A model generated the notes under the pieces. It had not been told where the DNA came from. It did not search any database and was given only the letters and a program-made list of their open reading frames with translations. The translations under genes were made by a program, and so were the position numbers. From Streptomyces aculeolatus (GTDB lineage Bacteria; Actinomycetota; Actinomycetes; Streptomycetales; Streptomycetaceae): DNA of 64,000 nucleotides. The DNA is taken from contig NZ_JAINRD010000002.1 of assembly GCF_020400605.1 (NCBI RefSeq), forward strand, positions 124,001 to 188,000, given 5' to 3'. Shown piece by piece: positions 40,507 to 49,147 of the stretch. Numbering within the stretch: position 1 is the stretch's first letter; each line of letters begins with the position of its first letter.

Positions 40507-41642
40507 CGGCCGACCCCCACACGGATGCGGCCCATGCGCCGGTTGCCCGCCTCCCAGACCTGCCCGTCGTACGGGCAGTACTGCTCACTGCGCGGCCCGG
40601 AGCGCAGCGGCTCCCCGCAGTCCAGGCACGCCACCGGGGGCCGCTCCATCTCCTCGCGGCGCATGTCCGAGGCCTCGTGAAGGATGTTCAGCAGCCCGTA
40701 CCACGAGCCCTGCTCGGCGGCGGCCGCCGGCTCGGGCCCGGGCGGCGGCCCGGCGGCGGCGTCCAGCGCGCCGAACGCGCCAGCGGCCGAGCCGATGACC
40801 GTCCGGGCCCCGGCCGCGGCGCCGGACAGGGTGCCACCCGAGAGGCCCGCCGCCCCGATGACTGTCCGCCCGCCGGCGGCCGCGGCGGTGAGGCCGCCGT
40901 ACGCGGCCGCGGCGCCGCCGTTCACCCGCCGCACGCCGCCGGCCGTCGCGCCGAGTGCGCCGAATGCCGCCTCTGCGGTGCCGGTGATGGTGGACGCGAT
41001 CGGCGGATCGTCCTCGGACGTCAGCGCCGTCGACCCCGCGGTGAGGTTGCGGCCGTTGCCGGACACGTCGGTGATGCCGGTGAGCATGGGCCAGTTCGCC
41101 CACACTCCGGCGGTGCGCACGATCGTCGCCGACGCCCACTCGGCTTCGATCTCCGACTGCGACAGGACCGCGGACCAGACGCGGACGTACGCGAGGCCGC
41201 CGTTGAACCACTCGCCCGCCTCGCCGATGCTCCGGCCGAACAGGGTGATCCCGTCGGGTGTGGCGCCGCCGGTCACCTGCCCGGTGACCACGTTCGTGGA
41301 CCCGCCGACCGCCCGGGTGTAGATCCGTCCGTCGGTGGCGCCGGTCCCGCCGACCGTCACCGCGAGCATGCGCCAGGTGTCGACGGCGAGGGCGTCAGCG
41401 CCGATGATGCCTCCGGTGTTGCCGGGGCTGACGACGATGGGGGTGGTGCCGCTGCTGCCGGTCGTGATGGTCACCGCGGTCGACGCGCCTGACGAGGAGT
41501 GCAGCCGCATCATCGTGGAGAAGGTGTCGAGGTCGGCCCTCAATCTGGCCCAGAAGACGGCCGTGAATGCCGTCGCGGGCGCGGGCGGCGGCGCGGCCGT
41601 GTACGAGACGCGGTCGGTGGCCGCGTCGGCGCGCTGCGACAT
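40503..41642 (-). CDS. LamG-like virion protein with C-terminal zinc knuckle
   Basis: A 379-residue protein. Residues 1-200 match a concanavalin/LamG fold (Phe-Thr-Ala-Val-Phe-Trp-Ala-Arg-Leu, Trp-Arg-Met-Leu-Ala-Val-Thr-Val, Ala-Tyr-Val-Arg-Val-Trp). About 205-310 are Ala/Gly-rich near-repeats (Ala-Phe-Gly-Ala-Leu, Arg-Thr-Val-Ile-Gly). The last 60 residues contain Cys-Leu-Asp-Cys-Gly and a single downstream Cys, a zinc-ribbon-like end. It lies between capsid and connector genes, so it is probably a capsid surface or neck component binding host glycans. The combination is unusual. Confidence 0.65.
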   Translation of the reverse strand: MSQRADAATDRVSYTAAPPPAPATAFTAVFWARLRADLDTFSTMMRLHSSSGASTAVTITTGSSGTTPIVVSPGNTGGIIGADALAVDTWRMLAVTVGGTGATDGRIYTRAVGGSTNVVTGQVTGGATPDGITLFGRSIGEAGEWFNGGLAYVRVWSAVLSQSEIEAEWASATIVRTAGVWANWPMLTGITDVSGNGRNLTAGSTALTSEDDPPIASTITGTAEAAFGALGATAGGVRRVNGGAAAAYGGLTAAAAGGRTVIGAAGLSGGTLSGAAAGARTVIGSAAGAFGALDAAAGPPPGPEPAAAAEQGSWYGLLNILHEASDMRREEMERPPVACLDCGEPLRSGPRSEQYCPYDGQVWEAGNRRMGRIRVGVGR

Positions 41643-41678
41643 TCTCGGTCCTCCTCTCTGGGCTCGGGCTCGGGCGGG

Positions 41679-42044
41679 TCAGGATGCGACGGGCAAGGTG
41701 AGATCCAGCTCGCCGGCAGGGATGGTGAACGTGTCGCCGCTCGCGACGGCGTTCGCGGTGACCGTGCCGGAGCCGCCGAAGGCGCCGGCGGTCGACGCGG
41801 ACCACATGGAGAAGTGCGTGAAGTCCTCGGCGCCGGACACCCCGGTCCACTCCAGGTCTGCGGTCGTCGTCTTCGCCGCGCTGCTCGCGGCGCCCCACGT
41901 CGCTTGCTTGCGGGTGGTCTCGGTCGCCGGGTTGCTGGTGCCCGCGGCGCCGGGGTCGCCCACGTGCAGCTTGATCCACGGGTAGGCGGTGCCCTGCGCA
42001 TCGAGGTGCGTGTTCGCCGCAGCGGTGGAGAACCCGACGGCCAT
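41679..42044 (-). CDS. Hypothetical virion protein
   Basis: A 121-residue protein rich in Ala/Thr/Ser and beta-strand pattern (Trp-Ile-Lys-Leu-His-Val-Gly-Asp-Pro-Gly-Ala-Ala-Gly-Thr). Such sequences recur near phage heads as decoration or minor structural proteins (they resemble the phage tail-fibre-like protein family with the L-H-x-G-D-P-G motif). It is in the head-gene block. No catalytic motif. Confidence 0.6.
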   Translation of the reverse strand: MAVGFSTAAANTHLDAQGTAYPWIKLHVGDPGAAGTSNPATETTRKQATWGAASSAAKTTTADLEWTGVSGAEDFTHFSMWSASTAGAFGGSGTVTANAVASGDTFTIPAGELDLTLPVAS

Positions 42045-42047
42045 GAC

Positions 42048-42431
42048 CTACTCCGCTCCCTGCGCCGTGGCGTCGATGAGCTGCTTCTTCGTCATCTCCG
42101 CCGCACCCTCGACACCGAGGGACTCGGCGTACTCCAGCCACGCCGTCTTCGGCGCGGCCTCGGCCGGCCGCTCCGGCGCCGCGGGGGGCCCGGTGCCGGC
42201 GGCGGGAGCGGGCTCCTCCGGCTCGGGCCATGCGTCGGGCTCGTCGCCGTCGGTCCAGGTGCCGCCGACGACCGTGGCGCCGGCGATGGTCGGCCCACCG
42301 TGGCGGGTGATCTTCGGCATGGGTTCTCCGTCCTCGCGGGATTCGGTGTTGCGGCAGTGAGGGCACCGGGTGAGGCCGACCGCGTACGTCGCGCCACAGC
42401 CGGCCTCCCCGGTGCACACTCGCAGCGCCAT
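42048..42431 (-). CDS. Zinc-ribbon protein with HeH/SAP-like C-terminal helix pair
   Basis: A 127-residue protein. Near the N-terminus are Cys-Thr-Gly...Cys-Gly-Ala and Cys-Pro-His-Cys, enough for one zinc site. The centre is Pro/Glu/Ala-rich and disordered, and the end (Thr-Lys-Lys-Gln-Leu-Ile-Asp-Ala-Thr-Ala) resembles the helix-extended-helix (HeH/LEM-like) motif found at the ends of phage structural proteins. The position among head genes suggests a structural or packaging role. Confidence 0.6.
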   Translation of the reverse strand: MALRVCTGEAGCGATYAVGLTRCPHCRNTESREDGEPMPKITRHGGPTIAGATVVGGTWTDGDEPDAWPEPEEPAPAAGTGPPAAPERPAEAAPKTAWLEYAESLGVEGAAEMTKKQLIDATAQGAE

Positions 42432-42432
42432 G

Positions 42433-42906
42433 TCAGGCCGCCGCCACGCTCGCGCCGTCGTCGAGCGGCACGTACAGCAGCGACCACTTCACCGCGCCGG
42501 TGGCGTCCGCCGCCGAGACGTGGACGTCGACGGTGCCCGCGTTCAGGACGTGCGCCCCGTTGCCCGGCTGCGCCACGACCTGCCCCACCTGAGAGGACAC
42601 GTTCAGTGCCGAGCCGACTGCGGCGGGCAGGCTGTACTGCGTGTTCACCGCGTCCGAGGTGATCGCCGTGGCCGTGCAGAGGTCGGTGTCCGTACCGGAC
42701 GCCGGCGAGTACACGAGCTTGGCGCTCGGGGTGGTGCCGCCGATGACGGTGGTGACCTCCCCGTACAGGCCCATGAGGATGATCCGGCCGCCGGTGATGG
42801 TGAACAGGTTGGACAGCGCGTTCTGCGGGACCGTCTTCGCGGGCTGGTCGACCTTCCGGCCGAACAGCAGCGTCCGCATGTCCCGACCCTGGATGATCGT
42901 CGTCAT
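42433..42906 (-). CDS. Capsid decoration-like protein
   Basis: A 157-residue beta-rich protein shortly downstream of the major capsid gene. Strand-rich segments (Ile-Ile-Leu-Met-Gly-Leu-Tyr-Gly-Glu-Val-Thr-Thr-Val-Ile) and a Thr/Ala/Gly-rich composition fit head decoration proteins. Assignment rests on place and composition only. Confidence 0.5.
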   Translation of the reverse strand: MTTIIQGRDMRTLLFGRKVDQPAKTVPQNALSNLFTITGGRIILMGLYGEVTTVIGGTTPSAKLVYSPASGTDTDLCTATAITSDAVNTQYSLPAAVGSALNVSSQVGQVVAQPGNGAHVLNAGTVDVHVSAADATGAVKWSLLYVPLDDGASVAAA

Positions 42907-42919
42907 GTCGGTGCCCCCC

Positions 42920-43339
42920 TCAGACCAGAGCCGCGAGGTTCTGCGGGGTGCGCTGCACCGCGAGATCGTGCAGGACCGCCACGACCGTGCCCGTGCTGCT
43001 GGACGTGCACTTCACGTGCGTGAAGCCGTCCGACAGCGACGTCGCGTCGACGGTGAACACCGCGCAGTCCAGGCCGGCAGTGCCCGCGATGGTGACGGCG
43101 GCGGCAGCGGCCTGCGTCTGCTCCGTCCACGCCCCGCCGAGGCCGTCGGACGTGTAGTAGTGGTCCACGACGGCGAGATTCTGCGCGCCGGTGCCGGCGG
43201 CGTCCTGCGCCTCCTGCACGGTGAACGTGTCACCGGCGGCGAGGTAGCAGACGAAGCTGACCGCGTTGGCGTCCCTGAGCGGGACGAGGACGCCGTCCGC
43301 AACTGCGACGGCGTTGAAGACCCTTCCGAGTCCGTCCAT
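42920..43339 (-). CDS. Hypothetical head-associated protein
   Basis: A 139-residue protein directly following the major capsid gene and its hairpin. It is beta-rich, with Phe-Val-Cys-Tyr-Leu-Ala-Ala-Gly-Asp-Thr-Phe-Thr-Val and a strand-turn-strand end. Similar small Ala/Thr-rich proteins follow the capsid gene in many actinophages as decoration or scaffold-like components. Function not proven. Confidence 0.55.
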   Translation of the reverse strand: MDGLGRVFNAVAVADGVLVPLRDANAVSFVCYLAAGDTFTVQEAQDAAGTGAQNLAVVDHYYTSDGLGGAWTEQTQAAAAAVTIAGTAGLDCAVFTVDATSLSDGFTHVKCTSSSTGTVVAVLHDLAVQRTPQNLAALV

Positions 43340-43379
43340 GCTGCCCTCCTTGAGGGGGTTGATTGCCTCTTTGGATGTG

Positions 43380-43411
43380 GCCCCGGCAGGGGCGTTACTG
43401 CCTGCCGGGGC
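43380..43411 (-). terminator. Perfect 11-bp hairpin after the major capsid gene
   Basis: GCCCCGGCAGG and CCTGCCGGGGC flank a ten-base loop, nine bases past the capsid stop codon. It has no U-tract. It probably terminates part of the transcripts or protects the capsid mRNA 3' end, giving high capsid expression over downstream genes. Confidence 0.75.
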
Positions 43412-43420
43412 TGGCGGTGA

Positions 43421-44776
43421 TCAGGCTCGGGTCGCGACCTTCACGAACGGCGACAGCGTGTTGCTGCCCTTCCGCGGGGTGATCGCGCTCTTGATCCACG
43501 GCTGCCCGTCGACCCGCTCGATGAGCCGGACGGCGGTCTTGTCGTTGCCGAACTTGTAGTGGATCGACGTGTCCATCTGCATGGCCTGGCGGTCGCCCAC
43601 CAGGTAGTAGCCGAAGTCCACGAAGTTGATGTCACCGGCGGTGCCGACGCTCGACACCTTCTCGGTGAAGATCACGGGCCGGCCGAGGATCGTCATCGGC
43701 GGGGCGCCGACGCCGTCGTGCGCGCCGGTGCCCATCCACACGGCGGAGCCGCCGGTACCGACCGACAGCGCCATCGTGGCCAGCTCGGGGAAGGTGTCGA
43801 TGTGCGCCACCCACACCGCGCGGCCGATGCTCGACGGCAGCATGCGGGAGTACGCCTTGACGATGTTCTCCCACACGATCGTCCCGGCGGTCTGGCCCGA
43901 CTCCTTCGCCACGGCGACCGCGGCCGGGGCGTTGAGGTAGCCCATCGGCTGACCGGCGCCGTTGCCGTCGGTGAAGGCGACGTCCTCGAACCAGGCGAGC
44001 GCCTCGGGGTAGGAGTCGGACATGAACTGTTCGAGCGAGATGACGCTGTCGCTGAACAGCTCGTTCGGGAGTTCGCTGTACAGCGTGAGCTTCTTCGCCA
44101 TCAGCATGATCCGGCCGAACGTCGGGCTGGACTCGGCGAGTTCCGCGCCTTCCTCGGTCCAGAACGCGGTGACACCGCCGTACACCGACGAGGCGTTCGA
44201 CGTGGAGTCGAGCATCGGGTACGGGACGGTGAGGGTCTCCATCGGCACCACGCGGGCCCGGGAACGGACGACGCTGGTCTCCAGCGCGACGCGCAGCAGC
44301 TCGCTGCGGAGGTACTCGGGGATGAGGAACCCGCCGTCGGCGGGGATCGACGAGCCGAACGCGTTCTGAATCCGTGCGATCTCCGCCTGCCCGGACAGCG
44401 CGGCCTCTCCCTTCGCGCCGGCCCACGTGGCGCTCATGAAGTCGGACCAGGACGCGAACTTCTTGTCCAGCGCGGCGCCGGGCGCCTTCGCGTTGTAGTG
44501 CTTCGACCGGGCGGCCGGCGTGCCCTCGGGGGAGAGGTTGAGCCGGTTGATCGCGTCGATCTGGTTGTCCTTCAGCAGGTCCGCGAACTGCTTCTGCGTC
44601 TCCTCGCGGATCTGCGCTTCGATCGTCGGGTCCGACGCGGCCTGCTGCTTGGCGTAGTTGGTGATGAACTCCGTGAGCGAGTCCTGCGACTTGAGGATCT
44701 CGGCGCGCCGGGTGTCGTCGCCGAGCATCTGCTCCAGCTCGTCGGCGTTGCGCGGGACGGTCAGGGTCGGTGCCAC
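43421..44776 (-). CDS. Major capsid protein, HK97 fold
   Basis: A 451-residue protein. Residues about 1-125 form a charged coiled-coil delta domain (Glu-Ala-Gln-Ile-Arg-Glu-Glu-Thr-Gln-Lys-Gln-Phe-Ala), expected to act as internal scaffold and be removed by the adjacent protease. The rest has HK97-type signatures: Gly-Gly-Phe-Leu-Ile-Pro-Glu at about 157, Pro-Met-Gly-Tyr-Leu-Asn, and Gly-Asp-Ile-Asn-Phe-Val-Asp-Phe-Gly-Tyr-Tyr-Leu near the end. It follows the protease gene by 12 bases. Confidence 0.93.
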   Translation of the reverse strand: MAPTLTVPRNADELEQMLGDDTRRAEILKSQDSLTEFITNYAKQQAASDPTIEAQIREETQKQFADLLKDNQIDAINRLNLSPEGTPAARSKHYNAKAPGAALDKKFASWSDFMSATWAGAKGEAALSGQAEIARIQNAFGSSIPADGGFLIPEYLRSELLRVALETSVVRSRARVVPMETLTVPYPMLDSTSNASSVYGGVTAFWTEEGAELAESSPTFGRIMLMAKKLTLYSELPNELFSDSVISLEQFMSDSYPEALAWFEDVAFTDGNGAGQPMGYLNAPAAVAVAKESGQTAGTIVWENIVKAYSRMLPSSIGRAVWVAHIDTFPELATMALSVGTGGSAVWMGTGAHDGVGAPPMTILGRPVIFTEKVSSVGTAGDINFVDFGYYLVGDRQAMQMDTSIHYKFGNDKTAVRLIERVDGQPWIKSAITPRKGSNTLSPFVKVATRA

Positions 44777-44788
44777 AGTGCCCTCCTC

Positions 44789-45886
44789 CTAGGCTTCCGT
44801 CGCCGCGCTGCACGGCGTTGGTGTGGTCAGGTGTGCGATGACGGCCGACCAGTCGTCGGCCGGTGGTTCGGTGAGGTGTGCGGTGGCGGCGGCCCACTCG
44901 TCGACGGGCGGCTCGGCCGGCTCCGGCGTGGGGGGCGGGGGTGCGTCCGGGGCGGTCGCCGGCGGCGGCACAGCGGCGGCGGGCTCGGGCGGCTCGGCGG
45001 CGGCCGGCGCCGGGGGCTCCGGGGCGGGCGCCGGGACGGGCGCCGGGACGGCCGCGGCGACGGCCGTAGCGGTGAGGGCCTGCCCGTCGATCGTCAGCAT
45101 GATCTGCGTCGGCCGGGCCGGCTCCGTCGCGGCAGGCGGCTGCTTCGCGATCGGCTCCGGCGCCGGGGCTTCCTCGCGGCCGGCGTACCGGAACGCTGCG
45201 AGGTACTGCTCCCACACCCGGGCGCCGGTCGCCTGCGGCTCGTTGCCCTCGTCGGGGTCCGCGCCCTTGCGGGGGAGTTCGGCGACCTCATCGGCCAGGC
45301 CGGCGGCGACCGCCTCCTCGGCGGAGTACCACGTCTCCGCGGCCATCGCCGCGCGCCACGCCTCGATGTCGCCACCGGCGCGCTCGGCGTACACGGCGGC
45401 GATCTTGTCGGACTGGCGGTCAAGGAGATCCGCGAGTTCGCGCATGTCCGAGGCGTTGCCCATGCACAGCCCGGACGCCTCGTGGATCATCATCTCCGAC
45501 GCGGGCATCATCACCACGCGGTCGCCAGCCATGGCGATGACGGACGCGATGGACGCGGCCAAGCTGTCGACGTAGACGGTGACTTCGGCGGAGTGCGCGC
45601 GCAGGCCGTTCATGATGGCGATGCCGTCGAAAACGGACCCGCCGGGGCTGGACAGCCTCAGGTTGATGCGGGCGGTCTTCAGCGCCCGCAGTTCGCGGAC
45701 GAAGCTCTCGGCTTCGGTGCCGTACCAGCCGATCTCTCCGTAGAGGATGACGTCGGTCTCGTCGGCGCCGAGGTTCTCGATCCGGTACCACTGCCGGTCG
45801 TCGGCGAGTTGGGCCTGCAGCGACTGGGGGAGGCGGGCGCGCACGCCGGGCTGATCGGCTCCCGCCACTGTGCCGTTCCTCGGCAT
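44789..45886 (-). CDS. ClpP-type head maturation protease
   Basis: A 365-residue protein. Residues about 30-205 are a ClpP-like serine protease with Ser-Ser-Pro-Gly-Gly-Ser (oxyanion), nucleophile S112 in Ala-Ala-Ser-Ile-Ala-Ser, and H135 in Met-Ile-His-Glu. The C-terminal 150 residues are Pro/Ala-rich, low-complexity linker with short terminal helices, possibly a scaffold-like segment. ATG 45886, with GGAGG upstream, is preferred over an in-frame start 18 codons earlier. It cleaves the capsid delta domain during head maturation. Confidence 0.9.
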   Translation of the reverse strand: MPRNGTVAGADQPGVRARLPQSLQAQLADDRQWYRIENLGADETDVILYGEIGWYGTEAESFVRELRALKTARINLRLSSPGGSVFDGIAIMNGLRAHSAEVTVYVDSLAASIASVIAMAGDRVVMMPASEMMIHEASGLCMGNASDMRELADLLDRQSDKIAAVYAERAGGDIEAWRAAMAAETWYSAEEAVAAGLADEVAELPRKGADPDEGNEPQATGARVWEQYLAAFRYAGREEAPAPEPIAKQPPAATEPARPTQIMLTIDGQALTATAVAAAVPAPVPAPAPEPPAPAAAEPPEPAAAVPPPATAPDAPPPPTPEPAEPPVDEWAAATAHLTEPPADDWSAVIAHLTTPTPCSAATEA

Positions 45887-45921
45887 GCGCGCCTCCTGAT
45901 CCCCTCGGGTACCCCACCCGG

Positions 45922-45948
45922 TGACAACGCGTGATGACAACGTTGTCA
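45922..45948. promoter_or_regulatory. TGACAACGTTGTCA palindrome plus half-site
   Basis: A perfect 14-bp palindrome at 45935-45948, preceded by a TGACAACG half-site at 45922-45929 (13-base direct repeat). It lies in the 110-base gap between the portal and protease genes, 49 bases upstream of the protease start. The same palindrome occurs at 50521. Likely a protein-binding site that controls late transcription. Confidence 0.65.
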
Positions 45949-45996
45949 GACCTCATTGTGCACGACCGGAGGGCCGAAACCCCCGCCCGCGAAAAA

Positions 45997-47583
45997 TCAG
46001 TCGTCGGACGCCCGGCGCTTCCGCACTGTGCCGCGGCACTCGTGCCCGTGCTCCGCGCCGACGCAGCCCACGTAGCCCCGCCCGCCCGGGTAGTCCTTGT
46101 AGGCCGCCTCCCGGTTGCGGTACAGCTTGCCGTCGTTCTTCTTGCACGGCTCGCAGGTGTTGTCGTCGATCGTCTCGACCGCAACCCACCGCATCGCGGC
46201 GTCCGGGTCGGCCAGCGCCGCCGGGTCCTCAGCGGGCGCCGGCGGGGGCGGGGCGGCAGGGGGCGCGGGCGTGGGCTCCTCCTTCACCGGCACGTCGAAC
46301 CCCAGCATCGTCAGCAGTTTCTCCGCCAACTCCGCGGTCCCGGACGACCCCCGCAGAAGTTCGATCAGCAGCTCCTTGTCCGGATCCGCGTCCGGCTGAC
46401 CGAACGGGATCTCCGGCAGCCCCAACGCCTCCAGCACCGCCGGCCCGTACGCCCCGACCTCGATCAGGTCCTTCGCGGCGCGGGCCTTCGACTCGCGCTC
46501 GGCGTTCTGCGCCTCCTGGTCCGGCGGCACCGGGTTCTCGTAGTCGAACTCCAGGCCCTCGGCGGCCCGGCCGAAGAGCTTCAGGAGATCGCAGTTGACC
46601 GCGGCCTTGATGCGTTCCAGGCGGGGCACGGTGAGCTGCTCGGCGAACCACGACTTCGAGGCTTCGGCGGTGGCGCGGTTGATGTCTTCGACGTCGCCGA
46701 CGGCGAACTTCGGCATGCCGAAGGCTTCTCTGATCACCTTCGAGGAGACGTCGCGCAGCTCCACGAACTGCATGTCGCGCTGGCTGAGCTTGCGGTCCTT
46801 CCACACGCCGTGTTCGAGGATCGCCACGCGGTGGGCGTTGGCGACGCCCTTGTGCTGCTCGTTCCAGCGGTCCCGGAGTTCGTTGAACTCCTCGTCGTCG
46901 AGGCGGTCCGGCACCTCGATGATGCCGCCGGGCTCGGCCGAGTTCAGGAAGAAGCTGCGGTTCCACTCCGCCGAGTAGCGCGTCGCGTCCAGGTCGGCGA
47001 GGACCGACTGCACGGGGCCCATGCCGCGGTACGGATCCATGGGATTGGGCATGCGGAGCTGAATCACCTGGTCGAGTTCCAGCGGGATCCGCTCACCGCC
47101 CGGCCCGAGGTACACGTACCCGGCGAGGAATTTCTCCGGGTCCGGCACGGGCAGCATGCGGTCTGGACGCACCGGCCACAACTCCAGCGGGATGCTCTTC
47201 ACCTTCGGGTGCCGGACGATCACCCACCATGCCTCGCCCGTGAGGTCCACGTGCTGCTGGAAGGTCTCGACGAACTCCTGCCGGGGCATGAACGGGTTCG
47301 GCCGGTTCCACAGGTCGAGCGCGGCGTGCGTCGTGACCTCGGTGCGGTCCTCGGGCAGCCCGCTCTTCGCCTTGCGCCAGAGCTTCCACTCCACCTGCGC
47401 GGTCGCGTTCGAGGTCCGGTTGACGATCGCGAACAGCGTGCCGACGGAGCCCATGGCGCTCATCTGCGCCGCAGCGTCCGTGCGGTAGAACTGGCCACCC
47501 CACCGGCCGGCGCCGCGCGCCACGTACGGCACCGGCGACCGCCCCCGCAGTCCGCCGGCGAGCGCGCCCACGAGCGACCTCAT
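45997..47583 (-). CDS. Portal protein with MuF-like C-terminal segment
   Basis: A 528-residue HK97-type portal that forms the dodecameric DNA gateway. Phage_portal features include Leu-Trp-Asn-Arg-Pro-Asn-Pro near 95, Trp-x-x-x-Arg-His-Pro strands and a long helical region around 240-330. The final 55 residues contain Asp-Asn-Thr-Cys-Glu-Pro-Cys-Lys-Lys-Asn-Asp-Gly and Gly-Tyr-Val-Gly-Cys...His-Glu-Cys-Arg-Gly, the Cys pattern of MuF-like head-completion domains, fused here to the portal. ATG 47583 overlaps the preceding stop (TGATG). Confidence 0.9.
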   Translation of the reverse strand: MRSLVGALAGGLRGRSPVPYVARGAGRWGGQFYRTDAAAQMSAMGSVGTLFAIVNRTSNATAQVEWKLWRKAKSGLPEDRTEVTTHAALDLWNRPNPFMPRQEFVETFQQHVDLTGEAWWVIVRHPKVKSIPLELWPVRPDRMLPVPDPEKFLAGYVYLGPGGERIPLELDQVIQLRMPNPMDPYRGMGPVQSVLADLDATRYSAEWNRSFFLNSAEPGGIIEVPDRLDDEEFNELRDRWNEQHKGVANAHRVAILEHGVWKDRKLSQRDMQFVELRDVSSKVIREAFGMPKFAVGDVEDINRATAEASKSWFAEQLTVPRLERIKAAVNCDLLKLFGRAAEGLEFDYENPVPPDQEAQNAERESKARAAKDLIEVGAYGPAVLEALGLPEIPFGQPDADPDKELLIELLRGSSGTAELAEKLLTMLGFDVPVKEEPTPAPPAAPPPPAPAEDPAALADPDAAMRWVAVETIDDNTCEPCKKNDGKLYRNREAAYKDYPGGRGYVGCVGAEHGHECRGTVRKRRASDD

Positions 47584-47762
47584 CAGCGCACCGCCTTCTC
47601 GTCGGTCGTCAGGTACTGCACGACGAGCAGCGCCGCACCCGACGCGGCCAGGCCCGGCGCGACGCCCCACGCCGTCCACGCCGACGCCGCGAGCGCACCG
47701 AGGCCGCCGAGCTGCAGCAGCCCATCCCGCGCCTCCCGCAGCCGGCCCACGAGACTGCTCAT
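47583..47762 (-). CDS. Small membrane protein between terminase and portal (59 aa)
   Basis: A 59-residue protein with two hydrophobic stretches (Gly-Leu-Gly-Ala-Leu-Ala-Ala-Ser-Ala and Leu-Ala-Ala-Ser-Gly-Ala-Ala-Leu-Leu-Val-Val). ATG 47762 overlaps the terminase stop (ATGA); GTG 47771, three codons earlier, is an alternative. Coupled at both ends, so its expression follows the packaging genes. Function unknown. Confidence 0.6.
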   Translation of the reverse strand: MSSLVGRLREARDGLLQLGGLGALAASAWTAWGVAPGLAASGAALLVVQYLTTDEKAVR

Positions 47763-49147
47763 CCCAGCCACCTCACCCGAGTACGGCCGCCCAGGTCAAG
47801 CTGCGCGCACATGTACCGCATCGCGTCCATGCCGTGGTCGTCTGCCTTCACCGGCTCCTCCTTCAGCCCGCCGGCGTTCCCCGGCTTGACGGCCCACACG
47901 TAGCCGTTGATCTCTTCGGCCGTGCACGTCGGTTTCTTCGCGTCTGCCAGGTCTTGGTCCCGCTCGACGAGGGCGCCGCGGAGGATGTGCAGCCGCGGCC
48001 GGCCGTCGCCCTGCGCCTTCAGGCGCGACTGCACGGCCTGGATGCCGTCGCTGACGCCCTTGCGGGCCGCGGCCGTGCCCATCCCGAGATGGCGCTCCAA
48101 GGTGGCCCGGTCCTCGGCGTCGTGGTCCACGATCACCGCGCGGGGCTTCGGCTCCCCCCAGCCCATCACGCACTTCTCACACGCCGCGTGATCGTGGATG
48201 CGCTGGTTCCGGCCGCAGTGCTCGACGCACACCTCGACGCTGCGCAGGATCGCCTTCGCGTGGTCCTCCACCAGGCGGCGAGTTCGATAGTGCTCGCGGT
48301 AAAGGTAGAGGCGTCCGTCACCGTCCTCCGCCCACATCTGGCAGACGAAAGGCGCCGTGAAGCCGAAGTCCACGGTCCACCAGCGCGTCCACTCGGCTGG
48401 GATGGGGAAGGGGTCGACCAGGTGCACGCCGTCGTCCCAGCCCTCGTACACGATCCCCTCTGCCGCCACCCACTTCCCCCAGCGCATGCGCTGGTAGCGG
48501 GCGCCGGTGAGGCTATCGAGTCGGGCGAGGTACGCCTGCCCGTACTCGGTCCACTCGCCATCCTGGTAGAGGCGCGGGTTGTCCTCGTGCTTGCTGTACA
48601 GCATTCGGCAACGCCCGGCGTCCGCACGGAGCTTCAGGTGGTGGGTGGGCGACCCGGGGTTGGTCGCCATGATCAGGCGTTGGCGGCTGAGTACCCCGTT
48701 CCGGAGGCGGGAGACGATCGTGTCCAAGTCCTCTTCGGTGACCTCGATCGCTTCATCGACGAACACGAGATCAAATTCGGTGCTGAGCAGCCGCGAGGCT
48801 CGGTCCAAGCCGCCGACGACGATGACGCTGCCGTTCGCGTACTTGTACGACGCGGGCTCCTGGGGGGAACCGCCGTAGAAGCGGAGCGCGCCAGCCTCAA
48901 TCGCCTCCTTGGCCACCTTCTCCCGGAACGTGACCAGGGTGGATGCCGTCAGTGAGGCGAGGGTCTTGCGGACGACCAGCGCGCGCACCTTCGGGGTAGA
49001 TAGGCAGGCGAGATGCAGGTACATGAGCGCGCCGACGCTCTTGCCGGTCCCGGCTGCGCCGCTCAGGAGCACCTCAAGGTCATCCGACTGGAAGAGTTCC
49101 CGCGCGGCGCCACGCGGCTCGTACGTCACGACGGTCGCCTCAGCCAT
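47759..49147 (-). CDS. Terminase large subunit
   Basis: A 462-residue DNA-packaging motor. Walker A is G30-A-A-G-T-G-K-S37, Walker B ends in Val-Phe-Val-D131-E132, and the C-terminal RNase H-like nuclease shows [14 protein letters not shown] and [10 protein letters not shown]. Between the first two nuclease motifs a Cys-x3-Cys / Cys-x2-Cys pair suggests an inserted zinc knuckle. The frame is open upstream into the HNH gene; ATG 49147 gives the normal start and overlaps the HNH end by eight bases. Confidence 0.93.
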   Translation of the reverse strand: MAEATVVTYEPRGAARELFQSDDLEVLLSGAAGTGKSVGALMYLHLACLSTPKVRALVVRKTLASLTASTLVTFREKVAKEAIEAGALRFYGGSPQEPASYKYANGSVIVVGGLDRASRLLSTEFDLVFVDEAIEVTEEDLDTIVSRLRNGVLSRQRLIMATNPGSPTHHLKLRADAGRCRMLYSKHEDNPRLYQDGEWTEYGQAYLARLDSLTGARYQRMRWGKWVAAEGIVYEGWDDGVHLVDPFPIPAEWTRWWTVDFGFTAPFVCQMWAEDGDGRLYLYREHYRTRRLVEDHAKAILRSVEVCVEHCGRNQRIHDHAACEKCVMGWGEPKPRAVIVDHDAEDRATLERHLGMGTAAARKGVSDGIQAVQSRLKAQGDGRPRLHILRGALVERDQDLADAKKPTCTAEEINGYVWAVKPGNAGGLKEEPVKADDHGMDAMRYMCAQLDLGGRTRVRWLG

